From assembly GCA_947631985.1 (NCBI GenBank), contig CANRNK010000011.1:1-34202 (forward strand): a stretch of DNA of 34,202 bases. The letters are read 5' to 3'. How positions within the stretch are numbered: position 1 is the first letter of the stretch; the number at the start of each line of letters is the position of its first letter. A program made the translations under genes and the position numbers. Shown piece by piece: positions 24,969-34,202 of this stretch. This DNA comes from an uncultured Lachnospiraceae bacterium. Its GTDB lineage: Bacteria; Bacillota; Clostridia; Lachnospirales; Lachnospiraceae. A model generated the notes under the pieces. The model made no database searches and was not told the DNA's origin. It saw nothing but the letters and a program-made list of their open reading frames with translations.

Positions 24969-25769
24969 ATGAATAGAATAGAAGAGAAACTGGAACGACT
25001 TAAAAAGGAACAGAAAAAGGCTTTTATCACATATATGGCAGCAGGACTGCCAGATATGGAAGGCTGTGCAGCACTGATTAAGGCACAAGAAGAAGCGGGA
25101 ACAGATATTTTGGAACTTGGTATTCCTTTTTCAGATCCGGTGGCAGATGGTCCGGTAATTCAGGAAGCATCTTATCAGTCGATTTTAAAGGGTACAAATC
25201 TGAAAAAAGTATTTGACCTAGTGGAAAAAGTAAGAAGTGAAGGTGTAAACGTCCCCATTGTATTTATGATGTATTTCAATACAATTGCAGCATACGGGCT
25301 TGCAGCATTTGTCTCCAAATGTGCAACGGCAGGAATTGATGGATTGATTGTTCCGGACCTGCCGTATGAAGAACAGGGCCAACTTAACAAAATACTTGAT
25401 AAAATAGAGGATGCTCCGATTCTGATTCAACTTGTCTCACCAGTTTCCAAACAAAGAATTCCGATGCTTCTGCAGCATGCAAGAGGATTTGTGTACTGTG
25501 TTTCCAGCATGGGGGTTACAGGGCAGGATGCGAAATTTCACAAAGATATTCTTTCGTATCTGGAAAAGGTAAAATCTGTTTCCAAAATTCCTGTTATGAT
25601 GGGATTTGGAATCAGAACTGCGAAAGACATTGAACCAATGAAAGAAAGTATCGATGGCTGTATTGTGGGATCATATTTTTGTACCCTGCTCGCGCAAAAT
25701 CATTATAGTGTAGATGTTGCAAAAGAATATATTTCTCTTTTCAAAAAGGAGATGAATGGAGTAGAATAG
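24969..25769 (+). CDS. trpA: Tryptophan synthase alpha chain
   Basis: TrpA cleaves indole-3-glycerol phosphate and channels indole to TrpB. It is 266 aa. The catalytic Glu and Asp are seen in LELGIPFSDPVADGP, GLIVPDLPYEE carries the loop 6 region, and VSSMGVTG and GFGIRTAKD form the phosphate site. It is the last recognised biosynthetic gene of the operon. A degenerate GGDEF gene follows 45 bp later with no terminator between. Confidence 0.97.
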   Translation: MNRIEEKLERLKKEQKKAFITYMAAGLPDMEGCAALIKAQEEAGTDILELGIPFSDPVADGPVIQEASYQSILKGTNLKKVFDLVEKVRSEGVNVPIVFMMYFNTIAAYGLAAFVSKCATAGIDGLIVPDLPYEEQGQLNKILDKIEDAPILIQLVSPVSKQRIPMLLQHARGFVYCVSSMGVTGQDAKFHKDILSYLEKVKSVSKIPVMMGFGIRTAKDIEPMKESIDGCIVGSYFCTLLAQNHYSVDVAKEYISLFKKEMNGVE

Positions 25770-25814
25770 GAGAGAAGAGAAGTACAACGAATCAGTAAGG
25801 ATGGGTGGGTATCT

Positions 25815-26756
25815 ATGGAGAATCAGGTAAAAACATTGGAACAACGCTTCAAAGATCATATTAAAAATTATAATTTATCCAGTCTCTATGAAATGAATGA
25901 AGTCAGAAACTATTTAAAAAATCTTGCAACAGCATTGGATATTAAAATTTTGCTAACAGAAAGACACGGGGAAAGAGCCGTTGTAATTGGTGATTTTGAT
26001 AGGTTCATACCTGATGTGGTGCATTCGCCAGGCAGGAAGATCAAAGTATATGAAAGGACAATTGGACATTTATACGTAGTCGATGTCTGCGAACGCCCTG
26101 ACAGAAAAGAACATATGGATGATCTCTTGGATAGTATTGTGGAACAATTTGCTTATCAGGCGATGATGTCTTTTCGAGCTGAGGAGACACTTATTTATGC
26201 TGAGGAACTTGAGGAAAGTCTTGAAAAAGAACGGTATCAGGTAAAGCACGCAGAGAAAAAGGATGCATTGACGGGTACTCTGACCCGGAATTACTTCACG
26301 AACAGAATGAATGTGGTGGAACGTTCTTTTCTTGTTCCTGTTGCGGTAATCTGTTTTAATATCAATGACTGGAAATACATCAATACTAATTACGGTGAGG
26401 AAGAGAGTGACAGGCTGATTAAAATAGTAGCCTCCATTATAAAAAAGGAAGCAAAACCGGAATACATTATTGGGCGTGTTGAAGGGGATGTGTTTCATGT
26501 GCTGATTCCGATGGCTGAAGAAGGGGAAGCGTATGAATACTGTAGAAAAGTGCAGGCCCAGTGCCTGAAATTTGAAGACCCAATCCTGGCACCTTCGGTA
26601 GCCTGTGGCTTTATTCATAAGACCAATATTGAAGAGAAGATGTCTGAACTTTTCTCAGATGCAGAGTATGAAATGCTACAGAATAAAATTGAAATGAAAA
26701 GCAGCCAGGGATATCTTGAACGTCTGGAAAAGAGAATGAGTCAGATTACGGAATAA
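25815..26756 (+). CDS. Degenerate GGDEF domain protein
   Basis: This 313-aa soluble protein has an unassigned N-terminal domain (about 1-120), a charged coiled-coil-like segment (about 121-148: AEELEESLEKERYQ), and a C-terminal GGDEF fold starting at DALTGTLTRNYF. The diguanylate cyclase signature GGDEF is replaced by EGDVF (about 223-227), and the metal-binding FDID region reads FNINDWKYIN. Catalysis is therefore unlikely; binding of a nucleotide or a protein partner is possible. No membrane segment is seen. It sits 45 bp downstream of trpA and should be transcribed under the Trp T-box unless an unseen promoter exists. Confidence 0.82.
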   Translation: MENQVKTLEQRFKDHIKNYNLSSLYEMNEVRNYLKNLATALDIKILLTERHGERAVVIGDFDRFIPDVVHSPGRKIKVYERTIGHLYVVDVCERPDRKEHMDDLLDSIVEQFAYQAMMSFRAEETLIYAEELEESLEKERYQVKHAEKKDALTGTLTRNYFTNRMNVVERSFLVPVAVICFNINDWKYINTNYGEEESDRLIKIVASIIKKEAKPEYIIGRVEGDVFHVLIPMAEEGEAYEYCRKVQAQCLKFEDPILAPSVACGFIHKTNIEEKMSELFSDAEYEMLQNKIEMKSSQGYLERLEKRMSQITE

Positions 26757-26871
26757 AGTATTAAAAAAATATTAAATCAGATTTTTATTGTCCAAATGTA
26801 AAAAAACGAGAAAAAACGAGAAAAGAAGAGAAAACTGCATAAAAAAGCCATTTATTACAGGCTATATGGTG

Positions 26872-26901
26872 TTGCCAAGAAAAGATAAAATAACTAATAT
26901 T
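26872..26901 (+). promoter_or_regulatory. Candidate groESL promoter
   Basis: TTGCCA (26872-26877), 18-nt spacer and TAATAT (26896-26901), just upstream of the CIRCE operator, the usual arrangement for HrcA-controlled genes. Confidence 0.5.
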
Positions 26902-26913
26902 AGTTTTAGCAAT

Positions 26914-26940
26914 TAGCACTCAACAAAAGAGAGTGCTAAT
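26914..26940 (+). promoter_or_regulatory. CIRCE operator (HrcA binding site)
   Basis: Perfect inverted repeat TTAGCACTC-N9-GAGTGCTAA. This is the established operator for the heat-shock repressor HrcA. It lies 38 nt before groES. Confidence 0.98.
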
Positions 26941-26978
26941 AATCTAGTTAGAACGAATTTGATCAAGGAGGTTTTATT

Positions 26979-27263
26979 ATGAAATTAGTACCATTAGGAG
27001 ACAGAGTTGTATTAAAACAACTGGTTGCGGAAGAAACTACAAAATCAGGAATCGTATTACCAGGACAGAACAAAGAGAAACCGCAGCAGGCAGAGGTAGT
27101 AGCAGTTGGACCTGGTGGAGTGATTGATGGGAAAGAAGTAAAAATGGAAGTTAAGCTGGGAGATCAGGTTATTTACTCCAAATATGCTGGAACAGATGTG
27201 AAAGTGGAAGAGGTTGAATATATTGTTGTAAAACAGAGCGACATTCTTGCAATCCTTCAGTAA
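26979..27263 (+). CDS. groES: Co-chaperonin GroES
   Basis: GroES forms the heptameric lid of the GroEL folding chamber. The 94-aa protein begins KLVPLGDRVVLKQ, contains the mobile loop around EETTKSGIVLPG, and ends YIVVKQSDILAIL, all standard. AAGGAGG lies 8 nt before the start. Control is by HrcA through the CIRCE operator. groEL follows after 69 bp. Confidence 0.99.
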   Translation: MKLVPLGDRVVLKQLVAEETTKSGIVLPGQNKEKPQQAEVVAVGPGGVIDGKEVKMEVKLGDQVIYSKYAGTDVKVEEVEYIVVKQSDILAILQ

Positions 27264-27320
27264 TAAGGGAAAAGATAGAAGTACGAAATAGACACAATTG
27301 AATTCCAAAGAAAGATTTAG

Positions 27321-28949
<1,629 letters not shown>

Positions 28950-28962
28950 TTTTTAGATTTTT

Positions 28963-29013
28963 AAAAGCCCATATTCAGTATGTGACATCCATATTGAATG
29001 TGGGCTTTTTTTT
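28963..29013 (+). terminator. Intrinsic terminator after groEL
   Basis: AGCCCATATTCA pairs with TGAATGTGGGCT (12 bp, one G-T pair) and is followed by a run of T residues. Confidence 0.88.
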
Positions 29014-29079
29014 CTCTTTTTTTGGGTCGAGAAGAGGCGTGTCCCAATCTGTGCAGTAGAATGAAATTGAATAAATATT

Positions 29080-29108
29080 TTGACTTCCTATTTGTTTAAT
29101 AATATAAT
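29080..29108 (+). promoter_or_regulatory. Promoter for the VOC-family gene
   Basis: TTGACT (29080-29085), 17-nt spacer and perfect TATAAT (29103-29108). Transcription would start near 29115, after the ORF-track start at 29114, supporting the downstream ATG at 29156. Confidence 0.68.
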
Positions 29109-29155
29109 GGAGAATGAAATTTGTTTTTTGGATGGGAATAGACTGGAGGAAATCA

Positions 29156-29527
29156 ATGAAATTTAAATTTGTTCATAATAATATAAATGTAGTAGATTTA
29201 GAAAAGTCACTTCGATTTTATGAAAAAGCACTGGGTATGACAGAACATCACAGAAAGGTTCAGGAGGATGGCAGCTTTATTCTGGTTTATTTGGGAGACA
29301 ATGTGACCAGTCATCTGTTAGAACTCACCTGGCTTCGGGATTGGGAAAAGGACCAGTATAATCTGGGAGACAATGAGTTTCATCTTGCTTTTGAAGTGGA
29401 CGATTTTGATGGGGCCTATGAGAAACACAAGAAAATGGGGTGCATCTGTTTTGAAAACAAAGAAATGGGAATTTATTTTATTGCCGATCCAGATGGATAC
29501 TGGCTGGAAATTGTACCCGCGAACTAA
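29156..29527 (+). CDS. VOC family protein, glyoxalase I-like
   Basis: This 123-aa protein has the vicinal-oxygen-chelate fold with two beta-alpha-beta-beta-beta units. Likely metal ligands are His in FVHNNINV, Glu in HLLELTW, His in EFHLAFEV and Glu in YWLEIVP, which match glyoxalase I (lactoylglutathione lyase-type) positions. NVVDLEKSLRFYEKALGM is the typical first unit. Start at 29156 is chosen because GGAGG is 7 nt upstream and the promoter -10 is too close to 29114. It is monocistronic. Methylglyoxal detoxification is possible, but the family is functionally diverse. Confidence 0.85.
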   Translation: MKFKFVHNNINVVDLEKSLRFYEKALGMTEHHRKVQEDGSFILVYLGDNVTSHLLELTWLRDWEKDQYNLGDNEFHLAFEVDDFDGAYEKHKKMGCICFENKEMGIYFIADPDGYWLEIVPAN

Positions 29528-29596
29528 AAATTGGAACTGTGCACTTTTGTAAGTGATGACAAATGATGACAAAGATAGAAAGTTATGACAGTAAAA

Positions 29597-29668
29597 GTGA
29601 AATGATTTTACAATGATTTCACATTAGTTTTGATTGGTATGCGACCAAAGGTCGCAGATGGGAGCTAA
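29597..29668 (+). repeat. Two-hairpin leader element, copy B, before apt
   Basis: Hairpin 1 is GTGAAAT/ATTTCAC (29597-29603 with 29616-29622). Hairpin 2 is GCGACC-AAA-GGTCGC (29641-29655). AGATGGGA follows at 29656-29663. It shares GTGAAATGATTTTAC exactly with copy A at 671, while hairpin 2 has different but still complementary inner pairs. A TTG AAT AAA TAG mini-ORF starts 7 nt after AGATGGGA. Confidence 0.62.
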
Positions 29669-29732
29669 GGTTGAATAAATAGTATTCAACCCCTTGATTG
29701 GTATGCGACCAAAGGTCGCAGATGGGAGCTAA
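29630..29732 (+). repeat. Perfect 39-bp direct repeat in the apt leader
   Basis: Positions 29630-29668 and 29694-29732 are identical (beginning TTGATTGGTATGCGACC and ending GGGAGCTAA). Each unit contains the GCGACC-AAA-GGTCGC hairpin and the AGATGGGAG ribosome binding site. The 25 nt between them form another hairpin (GGTTGAATA/TATTCAACC). The second unit directly supplies the apt ribosome binding site. Confidence 0.9.
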
Positions 29733-29734
29733 AA

Positions 29735-30259
29735 ATGAAAAAATTAGAAGAATATGTAAGAAGTATCCCCAATTTTCCAGAAGAAGGGATTTTGTTTCGA
29801 GATGTAACCAGCGTGTTACAGGATGCAGATGGTCTGCATCTGGCAATTGATACAATGCAGAATTTAATTAAGGATATCGAGTTTGATGTGGTCGCAGGAC
29901 CCGAATCAAGAGGATTTATCTTTGGAACTCCAATTGCTTATATCAATCACAAACCATTTGTACTCATCCGCAAACAGGGGAAACTTCCTTGTGAAACAGT
30001 ATCAAAAGAATATGAGCTGGAATATGGGACTGCAACCATTGAAATGCACAAAGATTCAATCAAACCAGGGCAGAAAGTTTTGATTGTGGATGATCTGATT
30101 GCGACTGGTGGAACCACGCAGGCAATGATTCAGCTGATTGAATCACTTGGCGGAACCGTAGTAGGGATTGTTGTTTTGATTGAGCTTGCAGGATTGAAAG
30201 GAAGAGAAAAAATTGCTGATTACAGGGTAGATGCAGCATTGACATACGAAGGAAAATAA
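29735..30259 (+). CDS. apt: Adenine phosphoribosyltransferase
   Basis: APT salvages adenine to AMP with PRPP. It is 174 aa. The PRPP-binding motif is VLIVDDLIATGGTT near residue 115, the flexible-loop region is RKQGKLPCETVSKEY, and VAGPESRGFIFG is a family signature. The start is fixed by AGATGGGAG 6-7 nt upstream, in the second 39-bp repeat. rel begins 18 bp downstream, an apt-rel pairing common in Firmicutes and sensible because (p)ppGpp controls purine pools. Confidence 0.97.
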   Translation: MKKLEEYVRSIPNFPEEGILFRDVTSVLQDADGLHLAIDTMQNLIKDIEFDVVAGPESRGFIFGTPIAYINHKPFVLIRKQGKLPCETVSKEYELEYGTATIEMHKDSIKPGQKVLIVDDLIATGGTTQAMIQLIESLGGTVVGIVVLIELAGLKGREKIADYRVDAALTYEGK

Positions 30260-30277
30260 TGAATAGTGGTGGGTCAT

Positions 30278-32611
30278 ATGGCAGAAGAAAAGTTGGCAGA
30301 GATCAGGAAACAAAGTATTGGTGTTGTAATTGATGATGGTCGCATTGAGTCGATCCGGGAATTTATGAGTCCTGAAGAGTTGTATCAGGATCTTATTAAC
30401 CGTGTGCGGAAATATCATCCATCAGATGATTTTTCCATGATAGAGAAAGCATACCAGATTGCAAATACAGCCCACAAAGATCAAGTTAGAAAATCTGGCG
30501 AACCCTATATAATCCACCCACTTTATGTTGCAATTATTCTGGCAGATCTAGAGCTTGATAAGGAAACAATTATTGCTGGGATTCTTCATGATGTAGTAGA
30601 AGATACCATTCTGACAGATGATGAGATCAAAGAACAGTTTGGTGCAGATGTTGCACTACTCGTTGATGGTGTTACAAAGCTTCAGCAGCTTCAGTTCACA
30701 GGAGTGAATGGAGATGATAAATCATTTGACAAGATGGAGCTACAGGCAGAAAATCTTAGGAAAATGTTTCTTGCAATGGCAAAAGACATCAGAGTAATTA
30801 TGATTAAGCTTGCTGACCGGCTTCATAATATGCGTACACTGAAGCATATGCCACCCGACAAGCAACAACGAATTGCAAGAGAAACCTTAGAAATCTACGC
30901 ACCCATTGCGCAGAGACTTGGTATTTCCAAAATCAAAGTTGAATTAGATGATCTTTCTTTGAAATATTTAGAACCAGAAATCTATTATGATCTGGCAGAA
31001 AAAATTTCTGTCCGTAAGGCAGAACGCGAGAATTACGTTCAGAATATTGTGGATGAAGTCAGAGAACATATAGAAAGTGTTGGGATTCATGCGCAGATAG
31101 ATGGAAGAGTGAAACATTTTTTTAGTATTTATAAAAAAATGAAGAACCAGGGAAAGACAATGGATCAGATTTACGATCTTTTTGCGGTCAGAATCATTGT
31201 GGAAAGTGTCAAAGACTGTTATGCAGCCCTTGGTATCATACACGAAATGTTTAAGCCGATTCCTGGGCGCTTCAAGGATTATATTGCTATGCCCAAAGCA
31301 AATATGTATCAGTCTTTGCATACAACACTGATTGGTTCGACAGGGCAACCATTTGAGATTCAGATTCGTACACTTGAGATGCACAAAACAGCAGAGTATG
31401 GGATTGCAGCACATTGGAAGTACAAAGAAGCCTCAGATGGTAAAAAAATCAAGGCACAGGAAGAAGAAAAACTTTCCTGGTTGAGACAGATTCTGGAATG
31501 GCAAAAGGATATGTCTGATAATAGAGAGTTTCTGAACCTTTTAAAAAGCGATCTTGATCTGTTCTCAGAAAATGTTTATTGCTTTACACCGACTGGGGAT
31601 GTAAAAAATCTACCGGCCGGATCCACTCCAATTGATTTTGCGTACAGTATTCATAGTGCTGTTGGAAATAAAATGATTGGAGCCAGGGTGAATGGAAAAC
31701 TGGTCACCATTGATTATGAGATTCGAAACGGTGACAGAATAGAAGTTATTACTTCTCATAATTCGAAGGGTCCCAGCCGTGACTGGCTCAATGTTGTAAA
31801 AAGTACCCAGGCAAAAAATAAAATCAACCAATGGTATAAGAACGAATACAAAGAAGATAATATTGTTAAGGGGAAGGAGCTTCTCCAGGCATATTGTAAG
31901 ACAAAAGCAATCAGCACAGTTGATATTATGAAGCCAGCTTATATGGACCATGTAATGAAAAAATACGGGTTTCATGATTGGGATGCGGTTCTGGCTGCAG
32001 TTGGACATGGTGGATTAAAAGAAGGCCAGATTATCAACAAAATGCAGGAAATGTTTGAACGCGACACAGCGAAGACGGTTACGGACGAGCAAATTCTTGC
32101 AGATGTACAGGAGAATGCACTCAACAAGCAAATGCAGCCTAGAAAAGCCAAAGGTGGGATTGTTGTTGAGGGGATTCATGATGTGGCGGTTCGCTTTTCA
32201 AAATGCTGTAGTCCTGTTCCAGGAGACGAAATTATTGGATTTGTTACAAGAGGAAGAGGCGTCTCGATTCACAGAACAGATTGCATTAATGTGATTAATT
32301 TACCTGAAATAGAAAGAGGCAGATTGATTGACGCTGAGTGGCAGTCATATGGTGAGGGACAAAGCGATGAAAAGTATCTCGCTGAGATAAAGATTTATGC
32401 ACACAACAGAAACGGACTCTTAGCAGATATTACGCGTGCCCTGACAGAGAAGAATATCGATATTCTGGCAATGAACACCAGAACCAACAAGCAGGGAGTA
32501 GCTACCATGTCGACCTCTTTTGAGATACGTGGCAGAGATGAGCTTCATAGAATTATTGATAAAATCCAGGCGATTGACAGTGTGATTGATATTGAAAGAA
32601 CCAGCGGATGA
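30278..32611 (+). CDS. rel: Bifunctional (p)ppGpp synthetase/hydrolase
   Basis: Rel makes and degrades the stringent-response alarmone. It is about 777 aa with all domains. The HD hydrolase has the intact motif ILHDVVEDT. The synthetase shows GRFKDYIAMPKANMYQSLHTT, where RFKD is the charge signature of bifunctional enzymes rather than the EFDD of synthetase-only RelA. TGS (CFTPTGDVKNLPAGSTPIDFAY), the zinc-finger region (FSKCCSPVPGDEI) and a C-terminal ACT domain (ADITRALTEKNIDI) follow. ATG at 30278 (MAEEKLAEIR) is preferred over the GTG at 30266. Both activities are expected. Confidence 0.97.
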   Translation: MAEEKLAEIRKQSIGVVIDDGRIESIREFMSPEELYQDLINRVRKYHPSDDFSMIEKAYQIANTAHKDQVRKSGEPYIIHPLYVAIILADLELDKETIIAGILHDVVEDTILTDDEIKEQFGADVALLVDGVTKLQQLQFTGVNGDDKSFDKMELQAENLRKMFLAMAKDIRVIMIKLADRLHNMRTLKHMPPDKQQRIARETLEIYAPIAQRLGISKIKVELDDLSLKYLEPEIYYDLAEKISVRKAERENYVQNIVDEVREHIESVGIHAQIDGRVKHFFSIYKKMKNQGKTMDQIYDLFAVRIIVESVKDCYAALGIIHEMFKPIPGRFKDYIAMPKANMYQSLHTTLIGSTGQPFEIQIRTLEMHKTAEYGIAAHWKYKEASDGKKIKAQEEEKLSWLRQILEWQKDMSDNREFLNLLKSDLDLFSENVYCFTPTGDVKNLPAGSTPIDFAYSIHSAVGNKMIGARVNGKLVTIDYEIRNGDRIEVITSHNSKGPSRDWLNVVKSTQAKNKINQWYKNEYKEDNIVKGKELLQAYCKTKAISTVDIMKPAYMDHVMKKYGFHDWDAVLAAVGHGGLKEGQIINKMQEMFERDTAKTVTDEQILADVQENALNKQMQPRKAKGGIVVEGIHDVAVRFSKCCSPVPGDEIIGFVTRGRGVSIHRTDCINVINLPEIERGRLIDAEWQSYGEGQSDEKYLAEIKIYAHNRNGLLADITRALTEKNIDILAMNTRTNKQGVATMSTSFEIRGRDELHRIIDKIQAIDSVIDIERTSG

Positions 32612-32665
32612 TTTTTCAGACTGGAATCAAGATGGAATGACAGAATGAGAGGAATGGTTATTAAA

Positions 32666-33295
32666 ATGACAGAGATTAAGATCGGCAAAATGTTAATTGG
32701 CAGCGTGCAGACCAACTGTTATTTTCTATATAGGGAAGATCAAAAGGAAGTGATCTGTATTGATCCTGCTGACCAGGGGGAACAGATTTATCAAAAACTT
32801 CTATCGCAAGGATTTACAATAAAAGCAATTTTACTAACACACGGACATTTTGATCATATTTTTGGGTGCGATGTGATAAAAGAAAAAACAAATGCTCCAA
32901 TCTATGCCTTGAAGCAGGAAAAAGAACTACTAGGAAATGCCACACAAAATGTATCCGTCCAGTTTGGAAGACCCTATACATTGAATGCAGATTATTATTT
33001 TGAAGATGGAGAAAGTATAACGATTGCTGGTATGAATGTGCGTGTGATTGCTACTCCAGGACATACGGCAGGGAGCTGTTGTTTTTATCTGGAAGAAGTA
33101 GGGATGCTGATTAGTGGAGATACCCTGTTTGAAGAATCAGTTGGCCGCACAGACCTTCCAACGGGAAGTGGAGCACAGCTTGCCCGCTCAGTCAAGGAGA
33201 AACTATTTATCCTTCCAGAAGAGACAAAGGTGTATCCAGGGCATGGGGATGCGACAACAATCGGTCATGAAAAACAATATAATCCCTTTTTCTGA
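32666..33295 (+). CDS. Metallo-beta-lactamase-fold hydrolase, glyoxalase II-like
   Basis: This roughly 209-aa metal hydrolase has the HxHxDH motif as LTHGHFDHIFG, then ATPGHTAGSCCFYL, LISGDTLFEESVGRTDLP and VYPGHGDATT, giving a complete binuclear site. The family hydrolyses thioesters such as lactoylglutathione or related substrates. The start could be 32645, 32654 or 32666; the last gives MTEIKIGKMLIGSVQTNCY, nearest to the family N-terminus, with GAGAGG about 13 nt upstream. It lies between rel and hemZ, a neighbour set I have seen in other clostridia. Confidence 0.9.
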   Translation: MTEIKIGKMLIGSVQTNCYFLYREDQKEVICIDPADQGEQIYQKLLSQGFTIKAILLTHGHFDHIFGCDVIKEKTNAPIYALKQEKELLGNATQNVSVQFGRPYTLNADYYFEDGESITIAGMNVRVIATPGHTAGSCCFYLEEVGMLISGDTLFEESVGRTDLPTGSGAQLARSVKEKLFILPEETKVYPGHGDATTIGHEKQYNPFF

Positions 33296-33330
33296 TTGTG
33301 ATTTTAGAATAGGTAGTTAGGAGTAATAAA

Positions 33331-34202
33331 ATGCTGGTAGTAACAATTAGCAAACTGCAGTTTGAATATGACATTCATTCTTTGGTAAAAGCCTTTTATC
33401 CAGAAGAAGAAGTAAAGGTGATTCTAAAAGAAGAGTCACCTTGCTTTGCGCTGAGGGATTTATTTTTAGATCTTGATCTTGGAAGCAATCAAGTAATACA
33501 ACAAAACAGAATCGTGTGTACACTAAAAGCGTCGTTGTACCATAAAGAGCTAAAGCGTGAAGTTGTTGTAGAGCAAGAAGAGTCTGACAGAGCTGACATG
33601 AGAAATAAACTAAAACAACTTATCTATGAATTGCTTTCCAAAAACTGCCAGCACACACTTCCGTGGGGGACGTTGACTGGAATCAGGCCTACAAAAATTC
33701 CTATGATGAAATTGGAAGAGGGAAAAACACGAGAAGAGATTTTGACATTCATGAAGGAAACTTATCTGATTTCAGAGGAAAAGGCAAAACTGAGCATTGA
33801 GATTGCAGAAAAAGAATTGCAGATTTTAGATGGGATTCATTATAAAGAAGGATATAGTCTTTATCTGGGTATCCCGTTCTGCCCGACAACTTGCCTTTAT
33901 TGTTCGTTTACTTCTTATCCAATTGGGCTCTGGAAACAGAAAGTAGAGGATTATCTGGATGCGCTTGATCTCGAAATAGAGGCGGTCTCCGAACTGATGA
34001 AAAGTAGAATTCTGGATAGTGTTTATATTGGAGGTGGAACCCCTACAACGCTTACGGAGGAGCAACTCGAGCGGGTTTTGTCAAAGCTAACGTCCAGATT
34101 TGATTTTAGCCATGTAAAAGAGTTCACACTGGAAGCGGGAAGAGCCGATAGCATTACCCCTTTAAAACTTGCAATTATGAAGAAGTATGGCGTTGAAAGA
34201 AT
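33331..34202 (+). CDS. hemZ: Coproporphyrinogen dehydrogenase-like radical SAM protein, 3' truncated by window
   Basis: The reading frame runs from ATG at 33331 (AGGAG 7 nt upstream) off the end of the window, 290 codons visible of roughly 490 expected, and so was missed by the ORF track. The N-terminal ~165 residues are a HemZ-type extension containing LPWGTLTGIRPTKIP. The radical SAM core then starts at YLGIPFCPTTCLYCSF with the CxxxCxxC cluster motif, followed by VYIGGGTPTTLT. HemZ-like proteins are oxygen-independent coproporphyrinogen III oxidase homologues, and some family members act in other pathways, so heme synthesis is probable but not certain. Confidence 0.92.
   Translation, partial: MLVVTISKLQFEYDIHSLVKAFYPEEEVKVILKEESPCFALRDLFLDLDLGSNQVIQQNRIVCTLKASLYHKELKREVVVEQEESDRADMRNKLKQLIYELLSKNCQHTLPWGTLTGIRPTKIPMMKLEEGKTREEILTFMKETYLISEEKAKLSIEIAEKELQILDGIHYKEGYSLYLGIPFCPTTCLYCSFTSYPIGLWKQKVEDYLDALDLEIEAVSELMKSRILDSVYIGGGTPTTLTEEQLERVLSKLTSRFDFSHVKEFTLEAGRADSITPLKLAIMKKYGVER

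Noticed and set aside
26070-26618. 182-aa ORF antisense to the GGDEF gene
   Set aside because: Shadow ORF rich in Phe/His/Cys with no recognisable domain; the plus-strand frame is clearly coding.
29630-29732. Possible CRISPR-like array (39-bp repeat with internal palindrome and 25-nt spacer)
   Set aside because: Only two units, no cas genes, the spacer is itself a hairpin, and the repeats carry the apt ribosome binding site.

Overview
This window looks like a core-chromosome segment from a Gram-positive Clostridia member, most likely Lachnospiraceae. The basis is AT-rich codon use, strong AGGAGG-type ribosome binding sites, TTGACA/TATAAT promoters, a T-box-controlled trp operon, CIRCE-controlled groESL, and an apt-rel-MBL-hemZ cluster. 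A genus cannot be assigned from this sequence alone. I see no insertion sequence, prophage, CRISPR array, rRNA or tRNA.

Layout. (1) 1-2.7 kb: a stand-alone B12-binding protein, then an FtsX/MacB-type ABC permease and its ATPase; a bidirectional terminator separates them from the next block. (2) 2.7-4.4 kb, minus strand: pyrB-pyrI (aspartate transcarbamoylase). They are preceded by a 66-codon leader ORF that runs through two hairpin/U-tract structures and ends at the pyrB start, an architecture like the UTP-sensitive pyrBI attenuator of enterobacteria. (3) 4.4-7.8 kb: PH-domain protein, MATE transporter, folC. (4) 7.8-8.9 kb, minus: a membrane-anchored DUF5050 protein. (5) 9-16 kb: an operon of pheA, a DUF815 AAA+ ATPase, a Ppx/GppA phosphatase with an HD-like domain, polyphosphate kinase and a HAD phosphatase, which joins phenylalanine synthesis to polyphosphate/(p)ppGpp metabolism. 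A small monocistronic acidic protein of unknown function follows. (6) 16.4-19.9 kb, minus: ABC-F protein, PHP phosphoesterase and Cof-type HAD phosphatase, overlapping end to end. (7) 19.9-26.8 kb: a promoter and tryptophan T-box leader, then trpE-G-C-F-B-A with no trpD, then a degenerate GGDEF protein. (8) 26.9-29 kb: CIRCE-groES-groEL. (9) 29-34.2 kb: a VOC-family protein, then apt, bifunctional rel, an MBL-fold hydrolase and a truncated hemZ.

The main non-coding curiosity is an element present at 671-737 and 29597-29663. It has two hairpins followed by AGATGGGA, 6-7 nt before a start codon. The second stem differs between copies by compensatory base-pair changes. The apt leader also carries a perfect 39-bp second copy of its 3' half, and a minimal AGATGGGAG version precedes trpA. 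Other points worth checking are the missing trpD, the leader-peptide attenuator in front of pyrB in a Gram-positive, and the inactive-looking GGDEF domain at the end of the trp operon.
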